In this document: one piece after another, positions 32,715 to 46,019 of the stretch
Numbering within the stretch: position 1 is the first letter of the stretch
How the letters are laid out: the number at the start of each line of letters is the position of its first letter
Assembly: GCA_022605425.2 (NCBI GenBank)
Contig: CM061247.1
Span: 917,501 to 981,500, forward strand
Direction: 5' to 3'
Origin: Hamiltosporidium tvaerminnensis
Lineage: Eukaryota > Microsporidia > Dubosqiidae
Length of the DNA: 64,000 bases
Made by a program: the position numbers and the translations under genes
Notes under the pieces: model-generated
Seen by the model: the letters and a program-made list of their open reading frames with translations, nothing else
The model's database searches: none
What the model was told of the DNA's origin: nothing

Positions 32715-34390
32715 ATGTTGGTAGAGGAAAACAAAAAAAATAAAATAAATGCGGCAAATGACGCTGATGAAGTCAAAAATAGTGCAGAAGACTGAGGAAC
32801 ATCTACAGGAGAATTCATCACCTCGTCTTCATATTTAATAAATACCATCTACTACCAAGCCAAACATGCAATTAATGCAAAAAAATAGGCTTTAACCATT
32901 ATATTCCCATAATACAATACCCTCTCTTCAGTTGCTGTCTATGCGTACGAGCCATTCTACGATATAACAATCTCTTGTATCTAGCGATTGCAGAGGGTAA
33001 ACGGCCTATGACACTGCTGATAGTACTTGATTCCGTTACAGACGATGTGGAGGAAATATCTCATATTGTTCTTTTTGCAGTATAAACAAGGTTTAAAGAA
33101 TATCCCAAGATGGTTGAACAGAAAATCAGTGGTACTCAATACGCATTTCAGCTGCCTTGTATCTTTTAATGTGATATAAAAATTTCCACTGAATGTGACG
33201 AAAAAACGAAGTAAAATCAAAACAAGAAAGAGATGCGGCATGCAATCGCCTATTTTATCCCTGAAGTATGTTCCCCGTCTGCACTAAGGAGTACATAAAC
33301 TCGAAAAGTAGGCTTTTGAATAAAATCAAGACGCCTTGGTACAGAAACTTGGAAATGTAGTGATCCGAACTCGAAAACAGCCAAGTGAATTGATTAAAGG
33401 CAAAGCTCTGGATCTCATTTTTTTGGTATAGTCAGTGAGTATGTCGATTCTCATGTATTCGAGTCAATTTCAAACGCAACACATCCTGCAAGTTGAGTAA
33501 GATACTATTGCGAGACAACACGCAAAACGAAGCCTAGATCTTCTTATTTTGAAACATAGGGAGTAATATCTCTAAGTCAAGGCTGTTTAAAGATTTCGGC
33601 TAGCGATTTCATAGGCAGAAGAAACTATCTGCTTCGAGAACAAAAATCCTTAAGAAAATTATGCAAGATTTTACTGTACTTAAGCTGAAAAAGAGATTTT
33701 TCTGAGACTTTGTTATTAGAATATGTCTTGGAATGTCTATATTTAAAAATTAATTTGCAAAACATATTTTTCCGAGACTTTAGTAAGAAGAATAAGTTTG
33801 GAATGTCTACATTTAAAAACTTAAGATGTATAAAAGTAGAAAGCATTACCGAAAATAGAATCTTATGTTTCGGGTGTTCTTTTGTTAATCATATTCGTAG
33901 TAATTAGCATGTTAAAACCGAGAAAATGCTTAGTGCGATAAAATCGAGAGTTTTAGTCTACAAGAAAAAAAAATGATGAAAAGTCACGTAGGATAAATAT
34001 TCGATGCAATCTGTATCAAATCATTCGAGTATGTTTCCTTTGTTAATTTCTAAGTATCATTAATTAGCTGCCATTTGGAAAGCTTTGGAATTAATAGTTT
34101 TTTTTTGTTTCTTTATCAAGACACTTACAACTATTAAGAAATATCTTTCTGCCATTAGGATCGTTATTTCTTTCGAAGACACGATTCAAGCTGGTTAATT
34201 ATTTACTACTCGCGTAGTGAATTCTGTAAAGAGTTTTAAAAGAATCTCTGACCACAAGTCAATTGCTTGCATTCTAACTTTTATAAGAATTCAAGAAATT
34301 TAGAACCGAGAATCTTTCTTCAGAAGGCGAATAAGCGATAGTTTACGTCGAACTAATTTTAAACGGTAAGAGAGCACAAAGCGCCGATTA
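32715..34390 (+). mobile_element. R4/Dong-like retrotransposon, 5' part, decayed copy D
   Basis: Begins at an ATG matching the ORF start of the family (ttggtagaggaaaac against ggtagaagaaaaaaag of B) and shares gcnaanngacgctgatgaagtnaaaaa with copy C. Further matches to B: tgtagtgatccgaactcgaaaacagccaagtgaattg (B near 39176), the tctgagactttg stretch (B 39520), gtttcctttgttaatttct...attagctgccatt (B 39800-39845) and gaaccgagaatctttcttcagaa (B 40108). It therefore covers the N-terminal and early RT regions. Many substitutions, stops and an internal 70-bp tandem duplication (33697-33836) mark it as old. The 3' limit is uncertain and it meets copy E tail to tail. Confidence 0.7.
33697..33836 (+). 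repeat. 70-bp tandem duplication inside copy D
   Basis: ttttt-c-gagacttt...tttggaatgtct-catttaaaaa occurs twice, at about 33697 and 33767. The corresponding part of copy B (39518-39580) is single, so this arose after insertion. Confidence 0.6.
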
Positions 34391-34639
34391 TCTAGTCCTA
34401 CATAATGGAATCAGAAATTAAAGCCGACAAGTCGGGTTCGATCTCGGTTTGCACAACCTTTATCTTTCGTCAAGAATGTTTGGATTAGACTGAAACCTAA
34501 TGAGTCAAAAAAATGTCTGATTACTGCGTAAAGCTTAACTAAGTTATGATTTATCGTTGGATTGTGTTCTATCCTAGAGAAAAAGCGACGATTAAGTATA
34601 AAATAAATAACTGCTCGTTTATCAGATAGGGTATTAGAT

Positions 34640-37600
34640 AACTACGTGTGAAAATACTACAACCCAAATCTAAATCTGTAATCTTTTTAAATTTTTTTTT
34701 TTAAACTTTTTGAATGAATCTTGGGAACTACTTTCTATAAAACATGTGTAATTTTTTACTTTTATCTAAAATTCTAAACTTGATTTGGTTTTTTTTCTAG
34801 TGTCGACTCTTCTTTCTGCATGGTCCTTTTCGAGGCTTTCTTACTTTTTGTGACTTTTGAGTTATTTTGAAGATTTATATTTATATCTATTTAGAAGAGG
34901 AAGGTTCAGCTATGTAACCATGTAATGATATCATATAGTTTAGTTTCATCGATCATTTCTCACCTAGAACCTCTATATGCTCAACTATTTTACACAATTG
35001 TTGCAGTAATGAAAACTACAATCTTCTCCTTAAAATACGTTTCTATCTTAGATAAGGCTGAAAAATGCTCTATCTAGTGATCTAATCTTCTTTATATCAG
35101 TCCACTTAGAAGATTATCCAACACACAAAACCACGGTTCTCTGCTTTAATAACTGCGTTTTAGTTTTTTCATTTTCGACAATAATTTTGTAAGTTAAGTT
35201 TTCTATAGACACTTTTTATGGGCTTCTTCTGCTCTATAGTTCAAATTTAAAATTATCTTTGTTCATACAAGTTGGATTTTAATACTATTCTCCTTCGTCA
35301 GAATTTCGCTCTTCGAATTGATATATTTCTAGTACTTTGTAACGTTTCTAGAGTTTTTATAGCATACATTGCACTTGCAACTAAGAAAAATTTAGGTTTT
35401 CCAAGTTGATTTGTGAAAGATACAAACGCTTTTTGCATCTCAGTTTTGAGTTGATCTTATAATTTTTAGTCATAAAGAACGTCCTAGACCATAAATTTAA
35501 GAGTATTAAGCCGGTTACAGTTGAGATTATCTAATGGGGGTTTATGAATATGGCTTATTCATTAATTAATTATAAATTTATATCAAGCAATATAGGGTTC
35601 GGAATATTCGATCAGTCCTTATTAATTTGCTTAATTTTGACAAAAAGCTCTTTAGTTTCCTCTGCTATCATTTTTCAAATATTTTTTTAGGAATTATAAG
35701 ATTTTAGACCAGAAGTAGTAAATTCTGATAACAAATCTCATTTCAGGCAAACTTATTTTTGTTTATGACTAATCAAATTACTTTAAAATATCATTTGATC
35801 TTTCCTGTTATAAATTCCTATGTATAACGGTCTTTTGCGAAGAGCTAATAATCATCGATTAACTGGAGATGATTGGATCCGTAAGAAATTTATCATGCCT
35901 TATTCTGTCTTTTTGGCATTTACCTTCGGTGAATGATTCCATAGATTTATAAAACATGAAAAAAACGAAAAATCTATGTCTTTACAAATTTTCTCCCTCA
36001 ATATTTTTGCTATTTGTTTCTCAGGGCTTATTCTAATTCAATTTTTTAGTTTAATAGTGTTATCTTGATAAATTTAATATTAAATCTAGTAAACTGAGAA
36101 ATCGAATGCATAAACAAATGACACGATCCGTAAATATATATTGTTTTTGCACCAATTCACCTAAACGGTCTGCTTTTATCTAATCTTTTTTTTTAAAAAA
36201 ACGTTTTATAATACCCTTTGTTTCCTATTAGTCAACTTATTACAACCTTCAAAAGGTTATCTACTTGTAAGTCGAATTTCTAGAGAAATAAACACCTTTA
36301 TTTACATATTTTCTTGTTTAATAATAGACATTAAAAATAGGGTCATTCACCTGCAGTAAGCACCTCTTGGTGATGTTTTTTTTTTGAATCTGAATGTAAG
36401 CCTGCGGTAGAACAATCAGCTTGAGGCATACATTCTTAGCATTTACTTTTTATACTATTATAAAATATTTGAGAAAAGCTCTACGTAAGTGTTTAAGAAC
36501 GGTTGTTTACAGCTGCTTTCCGGTTAAAAAGCCGATTAATAAGCATAAACCCTTCTACATAAAGGAAATATATCTGAAGGGTTATGTTATTCAATAGAAT
36601 GTATAATTGGCATACATGACTGTGTCATCGTTTTCGTAGCCAATTTAGACCGAAAACTATCAGTTTTATTACGACTAATCCCATGCTGTGATGCAACACG
36701 CTCAGATAACTCGATAAACTCGACCTCACAACAGCTCTTAGCATACATTTCTTTCTTCAGAATTGCTTCCTACTTTGTGCATCTGGTTTTTTTCTCGTAA
36801 ATATTCAAAGACTTCTTTTCCTTGATTAAAGCCTCGGGAAGATAAGTAGCACTGCATAAAACGAAATTAAACTCTCGCATGATTTTCTTGAGGCTTTATT
36901 ATTTTGAAGTTGAGAACTATCCTTGCATATGAGTCTCAAGAAATTTTTTCGGAACGTATCAACTTAGAAATTTTACTTAGTATATTTTTCTTCCAAGCAA
37001 AACGAGCTATACTTTACATCTTGCTTGTCAAAACATACCTGCGCAGCTTGCACGATATCCACGGCGTCCGCAAGTGACTATGTGACCCGAGACCCCGTAT
37101 ATTTACAAAATATTGGATTATTGGGATACGGAAGTTCGCCATAAAGGTTTTCATTTGGATGTTTCTAGTACATGCAGCCTTTTTTTAATTTCTTGCTCCA
37201 ATATTTATTTGGTTTTCCTAAAGAATAAATCTCTCAGGTTTATACATTCAATGGTGTTGTTTCAGGTGTATTTATTACCATTAAAAAATGCCAGTTCTAC
37301 ATCGATCTTCATACATTTCTAATTAACCTACCTTATTCTTTCACCTTAAATAATTTTTTTAAAGTGTCGAGAGATAGAACCCAGCCGAATTTCTCATTAT
37401 GTGCCTATGAAGCCTTTTCCGGCTATTTTTTGCATTCTTTCAAACCTTGTCTGTACTGCAAAAAAACAATTTGAGCTCATTCCTAAGAGTCGCCTGTATT
37501 GAAATCGAATATCCTCCACCATGCTATTGGCCTGTTACCTTCAAGAATAGCTAAAGTACAGGGGGTTGTCTTGTTGTAAGATGGCTTGCACGCAGAAACT

Positions 37601-37832
37601 TCAACCAAAGAGGGAAGTGGCATATTAGGCGAAGGTAGGGTATCAAGCCCACTATTTGGCATGTTTAGCCTTGTGATGTAAGTATAAATTTATGTAGAAA
37701 AAGGTAGGGAGGAAACCACCAGAAGATGTTGCTTGCAGTATTACAAAACATTTTTCTTCTTTTTTTTTCAACTCATAAGCGTCGTTTTCAGCTTTTATTT
37801 TGTTATTCGCAGCCAAAATTTTCTCATACCAT
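34640..37832 (-). mobile_element. R4/Dong-like retrotransposon, decayed copy E (3' end missing)
   Basis: Runs antiparallel to copy D. The 5' end is at 37832, where the plus strand ends ttctcataccat opposite ctttctacccat of copy C; gcgtcgttttcagcttttattttg matches C near 57101. Strong stretches lie at 36600-36900 (gactgtgtcatcgtt, cacgctcagataactcgataaactcgacctc; C near 56020-56130), while the right-hand side at 34690-34900 matches C 54190-54400. The last ~450 bases of the family are absent or unrecognisable. The ORF is destroyed throughout by substitutions and indels. Confidence 0.72.
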
Positions 37833-38490
37833 TCTAAAATCCATACTACTACTAAATTATGCTACAGCCTCAAATATTCCAGACCTGCAAAAAAAAATTC
37901 TCTCCATTTTTCTCCATCGTGACCTTTCTTTAATTGACACGCCTTACGACTTCTCATATGATTTTTTATAGCTTCTATCCCTCGTTTCCGTTGCCTATTC
38001 TTTGTTTTTTACCTTGGATTTGCATGTAGATTTGATTTGCCTCTCATTCAGGAACAATTCGTAATACATCTCTGGCCATCCAAATCATTTCTTTTATTCA
38101 TTTAAAACAATTTGATTTACGATAGAGATATTAAATTTTATGATTTAGAATTCATACCAGAGAAATTAAATTATTTTTGAAGCAGTTCATACTAATTTTC
38201 TAAAATTGTAATTATTCTCAATCCTACAACATCCAATTTTTTCATCCATTATATTTTTAAGTTTTTATTTATTCTGGTCTTACCAAGGGGGAGGAAAAGC
38301 TATGATAACACTTAAAATATTTTCGGGTGTTAAAATGCATTTATCTTAAAACTCAAAAGTAATATTTTGGTTCATATACTACTATATGCCTTTTAAATAT
38401 ATTCTTAATACATTATTTTTTATTTTTTCCACGTAAATCACTTAATTTGATGTAATAAAATATTTTTTTTTGGCTAGTATTTTTATTATT
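37833..38490. other. Spacer between head-to-head copies E and B
   Basis: About 650 bases between the 5' ends of two divergent retrotransposon copies. A phrase gggggaggaaaagctatgataac near 38287 recalls the WR1 end but is too short to call. Confidence 0.35.
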
Positions 38491-38509
38491 TAAATAATGT
38501 GCAATATCT
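38491..38509 (+). repeat. Left target-site duplication of copy B
   Basis: TGCAATATCT (38500-38509) just before the element recurs as TGCAATATCT at 42244-42253 just after it. The bases to its left also match with small gaps, so the original duplication was perhaps about 20 bp. Confidence 0.65.
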
Positions 38510-41500
38510 ATTTTATGGGTAGAAGAAAAAAAGTTGTCAGCGAAAATATAAAAAATGAAGAACTAAAGGCTGTAAACAACTCGGAAATTAGTTTAAAATA
38601 GACAAAAAAATGTGATAGAGATGAAGTGACTATATCCGAGACACTTCCACCACAACCTACCATACATAATAACACCCACTCCCCATCGATCACTACGTTA
38701 TATGTTACTCCAGTCAACCTGCTCGATTCCGCACCCCCTTCTTCCTGTCCCGATTCTTCTGCGTGTGGACCAGCCAACACAATGGAAAACCTCAATGCAC
38801 CTGCCCTTCCAGAAGGAAATCGACTGATGGTATTGCATTCAATACTTGACTCTGTCACAGCCGTAGAGCAGGAATGGCCTAGATCTGCTATGTCAGCAGT
38901 GCAAAAAAAGTTTGAGAGAATGCCTAGAAATGGCTAGTCTGCAATTCTTAGGTACTATAATGGGAAATTTGGTCGAACTGTTGATATCGATGTGTTAAAA
39001 AAATTAACACATAATGAGGCAGAAAGGGAAATAAGGCAAGAAGAGAATGGAGAGCGACGTAGAATCGCCACTTGTATCGCCGAGCCATGTTCCTTAACTG
39101 ACACTACACTCTATATGAACCTGAGAGAAAAGTTCTTGTGTAAAATCAAGGAACTCTCTGAGAAGGAAATCGGAGATGTAGTGGTCCGAACTAGAAAACT
39201 TCCAAGTGAATTGGTTGATAGTAAAGTTTTGGAACTCATAAATCGGATCACATGTGAATATGCTGAATTTCATGTGCCTAAGAATGTTAGTGATGCAGAT
39301 CGAATCATCCAGGCGGCTCAGGTATGCTATGACGAGGAAACGCGTAAGGAGAAGCCTAGATCCGCTTGGAAGTAAAAGATAGAAAGTAAAATTTCTAAGC
39401 ATGTACTTTCAAAAGATCTCCTCGAGAAGGCTTGTAAACTGGAAAAGCTCTTTACCTCGGAAACGAAAAGTCTCAGAAAAATTATGCGAGAGTTCAATCT
39501 AGATTAAGCAAAATAAATGATCTCTCTGAGGCTTTGGTTAAGAAGAATGAGGCTTTAAATGTGTACGAGAAAAAAATTACGATGCGTGAAAGTAGGAGGA
39601 AATTTCGAAAAGAAAATCGTATGTTTGAGTTATTCCGAGGTCGATTCTACCGAGGGCTATCTGGGCGCGTTGAATCTGAGCATGTGGTTTATCGTGACGA
39701 AATTTCAGAATTTTGGTCTACATTGTGGAACAAAAATGATAAAAGTAGTTACATATGATGAGTATTTGATACCTTTCGTGTCAGATACGCAACAGACCAC
39801 GTTTCCTTCACTTGAAGAGTTTATAGATATTATCAATTGGCTGCCTAACTGTGAAGCCGCTGGAATTGATGGGATTTATAACTTTTACATCAAGAAACTT
39901 ACGAGCCTTCATAAATATCTTTACGATATTGTGAAAGCCATATGTTTAGAAGGAACGCCTCAAGCCGATTGGTATTATTTTGGACTTACATATCTGATAC
40001 CTAAAGGTACACCAAAGACTGGCTCTGATTACAGGCCAATAACTTGTATGTCAAACCTGTATAAACTGACTACAAAATGTGTCACTAAAGTGGTTCAGGT
40101 TGAGGTGGAAATACGAGTATTACTTTCAGATAATCAGTTGGGAGCGGTTAGAGGAGTGCAAGGGGCGAAAGAACAGGCCTTATTGAATGTCGCCATTAAT
40201 ATGGAGTACGGAAACAATCTTAAGGCAACATGGATTGATTTCAAAAAAGCTTATGATTCAATAGATCATGCTTATTTGACTCAATGTATTGAAAACCTTA
40301 ATTTACCTGACTGGATCCTGAAATTTATTAAGGTAATTATATTGTAATAGAAAATTGATATATCAATAGGGCCTGAAAAAATATGAGCAAGAAGATTGAT
40401 AGAGGGATTCTGCAAGGAGATAGTTTGTCACCATTATTTTTTGTGTTGTGTATGGATCCATTGAGCCGAAAGCTTAATGAGAAGTACACAAAAGTGACAA
40501 TAAAGACAGATGCAGAATCCCACATGACTAATCATCTCTTTTTTATTGATGTCTTAAGCTCCTTGCCGAAGATGGGCAAACATTGGAAGAAATGACGGAG
40601 GAGGTTAAAAAGTTTATGAATAATATAGGATTGGAAATTAACAAAGAGAAGTCAGCCACTAATGATCCATGTTGTGAAGATACTGCTACTCTTCTTGAAG
40701 GAATAGGTGTTTATAAATACCCTTGAATTATAGAAGATAGCAGAGGAATTCCAACAAGTAAGTCGTTTGAGGAAGTAAAGACTAAAATTATAGCACGAGT
40801 AGAAAGACTTTGTCGCACGAGATTAAATGCAAGAAACCTATTTCAAGCCATTAATCAACATGCAATTTCTTTACTAAACTATCATATAGGTGTACTCCGA
40901 CTAGAACCGGCTGACTTCTCTGTTAGATGATGCGGTGCGTGCAGTGTTAATAAAGAACAAAATACATCTACGCCCGGATGCAAGAACGTCTATACCTTCC
41001 ACGTAAAGAACCTGGAAGAGGTTTACATAGTGTCGTTCAAAGCGAACTATGCTTTTGCAATTCTTGGATTGTCTGGAAAACATAAGATAAATCGACCGAG
41101 AGCAGCAATCCTAAGGTTGAGAATAATAATAAAACCCACCTTTCACTAATTAAAAACTTTTTAAAAATAAAATACGGGTTGGAAGGGAAGTCACAAAAGA
41201 AATTGGAAGAAGCTCAACTAGCTAACCTATATAACGAAATCAAAACCGAAAACTACATTCAAGTTATATAGCGCTAGAAATAACGAGCTGGTAAGTGTAA
41301 ATGACTCCTCAAGATGGTTAAAGAAAGGAAGTGTAAGACCACGTGATGAAGCAGTGTTCTGTTATATCCAGGATGAAATGTTTTCTGGGGTGAGAGGTAT
41401 GTGTCAACACTGCAACCAGTCTGGAAACTGTTGATCACTTAGCAACGAGATGTGAAAAATGCTTGGTCATGACTATACTAGACGACATAATGAAGTGGTA

Positions 41501-42232
41501 CGATGTATACATTTACTCTTGCTTAATAAATATAGTTTAGTCTTCGAAACGAATTAGAAGCCACTCAGTTCAAGAAATTCTTGATAACGAATATGCGAGA
41601 TAAGAGTGGACATTAGAATAAAACTGATGTCAGATTCGGTGTAACAGATTGATATATTTATTTTAGACAAGAGACACAAGGATAACCCTCATTGAAGTAG
41701 GAATCACATCCCAGACTCTCTTGAATAGTTGAAACGGAAGCTTGAAGTATGACCTATTAGCAAATGAGTTAGGTCTTATTTATAAATTCAATGTGAGATA
41801 ATTCCTTATGTGATGACCTGGGACGGTATTGTGACAAAATACCATAAGACGTATGTTAAGGACTGCAAATACCCATGAATGTAGAGGCATATTACAATCC
41901 ATGTATCAAGAAGACAGTCGAAACAATTTCTTTTGATCGACGAGAAGCTTGGTCTGACCAAATGCCGGAGAGCTGAGAGCATCTTTAAGTGTTATTTTAG
42001 GAGCTGAGATGTATAAACAACCAATACCTCTTTTAAAGCAAGTAGACAACCAGGAAGATGATGTTAAAAAGGAAAATACAAAAAATATTTTACCCCTTAT
42101 TTTGGATGGTATAACCACAGCAAGGAACCAACACTATACAAATGGAGTTGGTTGGGGATAGAAGTGGTTGAAATGGTGGAAAGAATTATTTAGAAAAGAG
42201 AAAAATTTGTTAACCTGAATTTTATTAAATAA
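38510..42232 (+). mobile_element. R4/Dong-like retrotransposon, full-length copy B
   Basis: A 3.7-kb element delimited by target-site duplications, beginning five bases before the ORF ATG (38515) and ending ttattaaataa (42232). The first half resembles a moderately diverged element. From about 40330 on, single-base deletions become dense. Its length gives the size of the full family member. The target is A+T-rich intergenic DNA with no sign of 28S rDNA, unlike true R2 elements. Confidence 0.85.
38515..42193 (+). pseudogene. Retrotransposon Pol ORF of copy B, disrupted
   Basis: The ORF would run from 38515 to the TAG at 42191-42193 (about 1,220 codons). It is broken by stops near 38599 and 38935, frameshifts near 39375-39560, stops at about 40346, and many later deletions. 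Open pieces: 38626-38937, 38992-39375, 39559-40347 and 40383-40595. RT features seen in 39559-40347: GIDGI, LIPKG with DYRPIT, NQLGAVRGVQGAKEQAL and WIDFKKAYDSIDH; GILQGDSLSP and LCMDPLS follow. In motif C a base of the second Asp codon is missing near 40551. Zinc-knuckle and endonuclease regions follow as fragments. DYRPITCMSNLYK and WIDFKKAYDSID fit the R4/Dong group. Confidence 0.82.
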
Positions 42233-42253
42233 AATTATATGTTTGCAATATCT
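42233..42253 (+). repeat. Right target-site duplication of copy B
   Basis: Contains TGCAATATCT (42244-42253), the partner of 38500-38509, immediately after the conserved retrotransposon 3' end. Confidence 0.65.
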
Positions 42254-45200
42254 TTTTTAAATTTATATTTGAACTATCGACATATTACATATAATCGAAA
42301 TTTTATATCAAAGAGATTTACAAACCTTGGTTCGCGTATCATATCATCGGCGAACAAAACATGAATGATTCTTTGCCAACTTTTAGAATAAAAACTGAAA
42401 AAAATTGGAAGAGATAATCTTTATTTTATTTAAATATGTGCGATATGCATATCCTTCATATATTATATGAAAAACATAAAGTCTAACAATTTTGTAAAAT
42501 CTTGGAATCTGAATTTGCAAATATAAAGGAAATGTATAGAGACAAACACAATTAAATGCTATCTAGGTTTGAAGATTTAATTAAAATAGCTTATTAAAAG
42601 TTTTTTGCCATACAAAGTATAAAAGGTTTTTTTTGATTATACAACATTAAAATGATTGTATGCGTTTCCTGTACGAGAATCTCGTCGAAATATAAAAATA
42701 TCAATTTAAATGATGCTTAACTTTCGCACAATAGACTAAGTAACTTAAGGTAGGCTGTAAAAAAATTTCTTAGAATTTTTTAAGCCTGTTAAAATCCATT
42801 TTTAACCATTCAAAGTTTTCATTCCAAAAAGAAAATCTGTTTAATATTGAAATGTTTAACTAATTTGATTTGGCTCCGGGTTGACTATTTAGATTTTCTA
42901 TTTAGTTGAACCGTCTCTTGGATCGACTATGTTTTGATATTTGAAACTTTATTTTATAACGGCCATTTTATTTACATTTTCATTTTCATCTTGGTACTAT
43001 AGCTCTGCCCGAGATTTGGCTGCATTAAGTAATATCGCTTATTGGTTTCTTAAAGTGAGGTTGTTTACTTTTTCGGGCTTGTAAAAGGGCGGTTTCAAAG
43101 GTGGGTTGTTAGACCTACGCTCAGCCTAGAAGATCAGTCCTTTTTAATCGCCTCTTAAAAAAAGCAGAGAACACTCAATGGATTCCGCCCGGCATGATGG
43201 GGAGAGGGAATTTTATTAACACTTTGGGCATATTAATTCTGGTCATTGCTTGTTCCGCATCTTATTTTTATTTGCGCAAAGTTAAAGCAAAATGTGAGTA
43301 TTTGTTTGTTTCCATTTTTTATATTACATATCTAGCTGATCTTTTCGGAGTCTCATCGACATATTATTTGAGTGTAAGCTTCTTTTTCGATTAAAATAAA
43401 AAGTTGCAGCTATTTTTTGGTACACACAACAGAAATTTTTTCTCTATTCTAAATATTTTCTAAAACATCAGAAACCTTATATCATATTTTGCTAGAAAAG
43501 TTTTCTAGGTTTTCGCCTCAGATAATATCTCTTTAAAAAAGAGATATTTATTCTTACAAATAGTTGATCGCAAAGCCTCATTTATTTAATCCTTTCATTT
43601 AAAAATCGATGTAAATTTTGAGAGTAATTCGGATTATACTAAGTGTGATCCATTTAAATTTTATACACAAATCAAAAGCGTTCAGTTTATTATTAGAATT
43701 TTGAGATCTAATTTTTTTCCTGGCGTCCAAACTGGTTTCTAAATACGAATTTTACATGATTTCCTAAGTCGAGTGATCATGAACTCTTTTGTATGTTCGA
43801 ATTTATACTTTCTTAAATAAATTTATTTATACCCTGATTTACTTTATTATGACTTCTGTACAATTATTTCCGAATTTTTTTAGAACTTATTGCCAACTAT
43901 TTGCCAAATTATTTTTGTTTCTTCGTAATGACACTATTTTTATGTATTTAAGATATATTTCGATGCACAGATTCAATCAAATCTGCTTTTATTACAATAA
44001 ATATTTTAAAATGTGTATCTAAAATTATATATTGCCGTGTGCCGGAGTTTTAGAAGTATTAAATGAATGGTTTTTATTGATTTAAGGTCTTCTGTTTAAG
44101 TTCATTTTCATTCCTTTCTTAAGGTAAAAGAAATAATTATTTAAATAATTATTTAGAGGGTTTAATGTCGTTTCTCAGGATGGGTTTACGACATATATCA
44201 ATAACTTAAGGCAATATATAGTAGAACAAAGGACGCTAAACAGATATTCTAAATCCTTTACTTTGATTGAATAAAAGTATCGAAAAGAGTATGAGGAGTA
44301 AAAACATTTGATTTAATACATGTAGTCAGACCATGCAAACATACCTTATTCTAGTTAAAAAGGTGTTCCAACGAAGAAGGAGAATTTTAAGCTATCTTAG
44401 ACAGAAATAAAACAATCATAAATTACTGATAAAATATTCAATTCAAAACACTGACTTGGAACATATAAAAATTGTCTCCTATACAAAAGCAAACTAGGAT
44501 AAAGAATTTTAAAGATTGGAAGAAATAACTCAGTGGTTTTAAAATTTATATAAAATATTTACTGTCTTTTTCGGCGTATAAAATTGTAATCTTGCCACAT
44601 TCCACAATCCGGATTAAATACCTCATCCTGGTTTGAGTAGATATGGCTTGATTACATTTTAAGGGATTAGAAGTATTTATAATTTTAAATTTATTTTTGA
44701 AAAAAGAATTGTGGTTTTATTACGAATAAAAAATAGAATAAAAAAATTCTAAATATAGATGCTTATTTTAAAAAAATATTCTAGAATTCGAATTTTAATA
44801 ATTATTCAACTCTTTCATATATTTTTTTCTATTCCTTTAAACGCTATATTTTCATCTTCTAAATCCGATTCTTTCTATTCATTAAGGAAGATTGCTTTGT
44901 GTAGAATATGGGTATTTTACTTTCAGTTTTTACTTATTCGATACAATCTTCTTTTACTTGATTCTCAGAATGATATTCGTTATTCTTACATTTTAAATCT
45001 TTAAACAAAACTCATTTATGTTCACTCTCTACTCTTTCTGCTATTTGCACTGAAGCAGATCTTTTTGCGTCAGTCATATGATTCATTTCGTTTTTATTTT
45101 TAGGCACTATCGGATGAATTCATTCTGTCGATTCATAGGTTTTGAGGCATTTTAGAATACATCCTAAGATATTTTCCCATTACAGCGCCAGAATATCAAA

Positions 45201-46019
45201 TGCAGATTATTTATAAAAGTAAAGAATAAAAAACCCCAGCTCATCAAATCAAAAACCGTAAGTTTTAGCTTTTTTTGATAAACTTTATGAAATGAATATA
45301 AGCAGTGATTTTTACTTAAATAAGTGAAATATTGATTTCTTACAGATTCAAAACAAATAGATAAATCTATTTTATTCCAAAATCCAAATGAATTTGTATT
45401 CTTATGTTTCCTTTATATTAATAAATTTTTTACGGGCAATTTTAGAATTATTACGAAATTATAATAATATATACACGACTAGATCACTCTTAAAACAGCT
45501 ACAGAGTATAGAAATTTTACTATTCGACACAATTTACTTTGTGCGTCTGGCGCATTTCACTGGTAATAAGGCATCTTTTAGGTTTTTCGCTTGAAAAATA
45601 TTGTGATTTATCGTATGACGATTGATTTAAGTTTTTTTCATTTGTGTTGGTTATTTTTGTAAAAAATTACACGAACCAATGATAAGGTTTTTAAATATAT
45701 GAAAAATGTTTAGGAAACTAAATAAATCGTACATTTACAAACTAAAAATGGACAAATTTTTTCAAACAAATCTCTTGAGGTAATAACACGTGTGAAATAA
45801 ACTGAACGTAGGCCATTGAAAAAATCTTATTAAATTATCAACTTTCAAGAAAGTTTGAAATGATAACTATTTCAGAATAATAGAATCCGATTGTATCTTC
45901 ATAGAAAAGTAAAAAGTATATTATGTTTTGTGTCTATCTAAAAGAGCTATTTTTAATTTTACATGTCGCAATTTTCAGGGGTATCGAAACCGTATGAAAA
46001 AGAAAACAAATTCAAAGTA
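42254..46019. other. Gene desert with short hydrophobic frames
   Basis: No gene I can support over 3.8 kb. The stretch 42990-43230 is G+C-richer and leads into a 66-codon frame (43194-43394, MMGRGNFINTLGILILVIA...) with one hydrophobic segment and no CCC motif. The frames at 43789-44022, 44759-45004 and 45388-45594 are hydrophobic by A+T composition. At 44131-44154 there is a perfect 24-bp palindrome of A and T only. Confidence 0.4.

Noticed and set aside
34370-34465. Possible tRNA, because of gggttcgatctc resembling a T-loop
   Set aside because: The T-stem and acceptor stem do not pair, and no D or anticodon arm forms. The region lies at the end of decayed retrotransposon copy D.
43194-43394. 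Short hydrophobic ORF MMGRGNFINTLG...
   Set aside because: Only 66 codons, no CCC motif, no family; hydrophobic by composition.
44131-44154. Perfect 24-bp palindrome of A and T
   Set aside because: In sequence this A+T-rich such palindromes arise easily; no associated feature.
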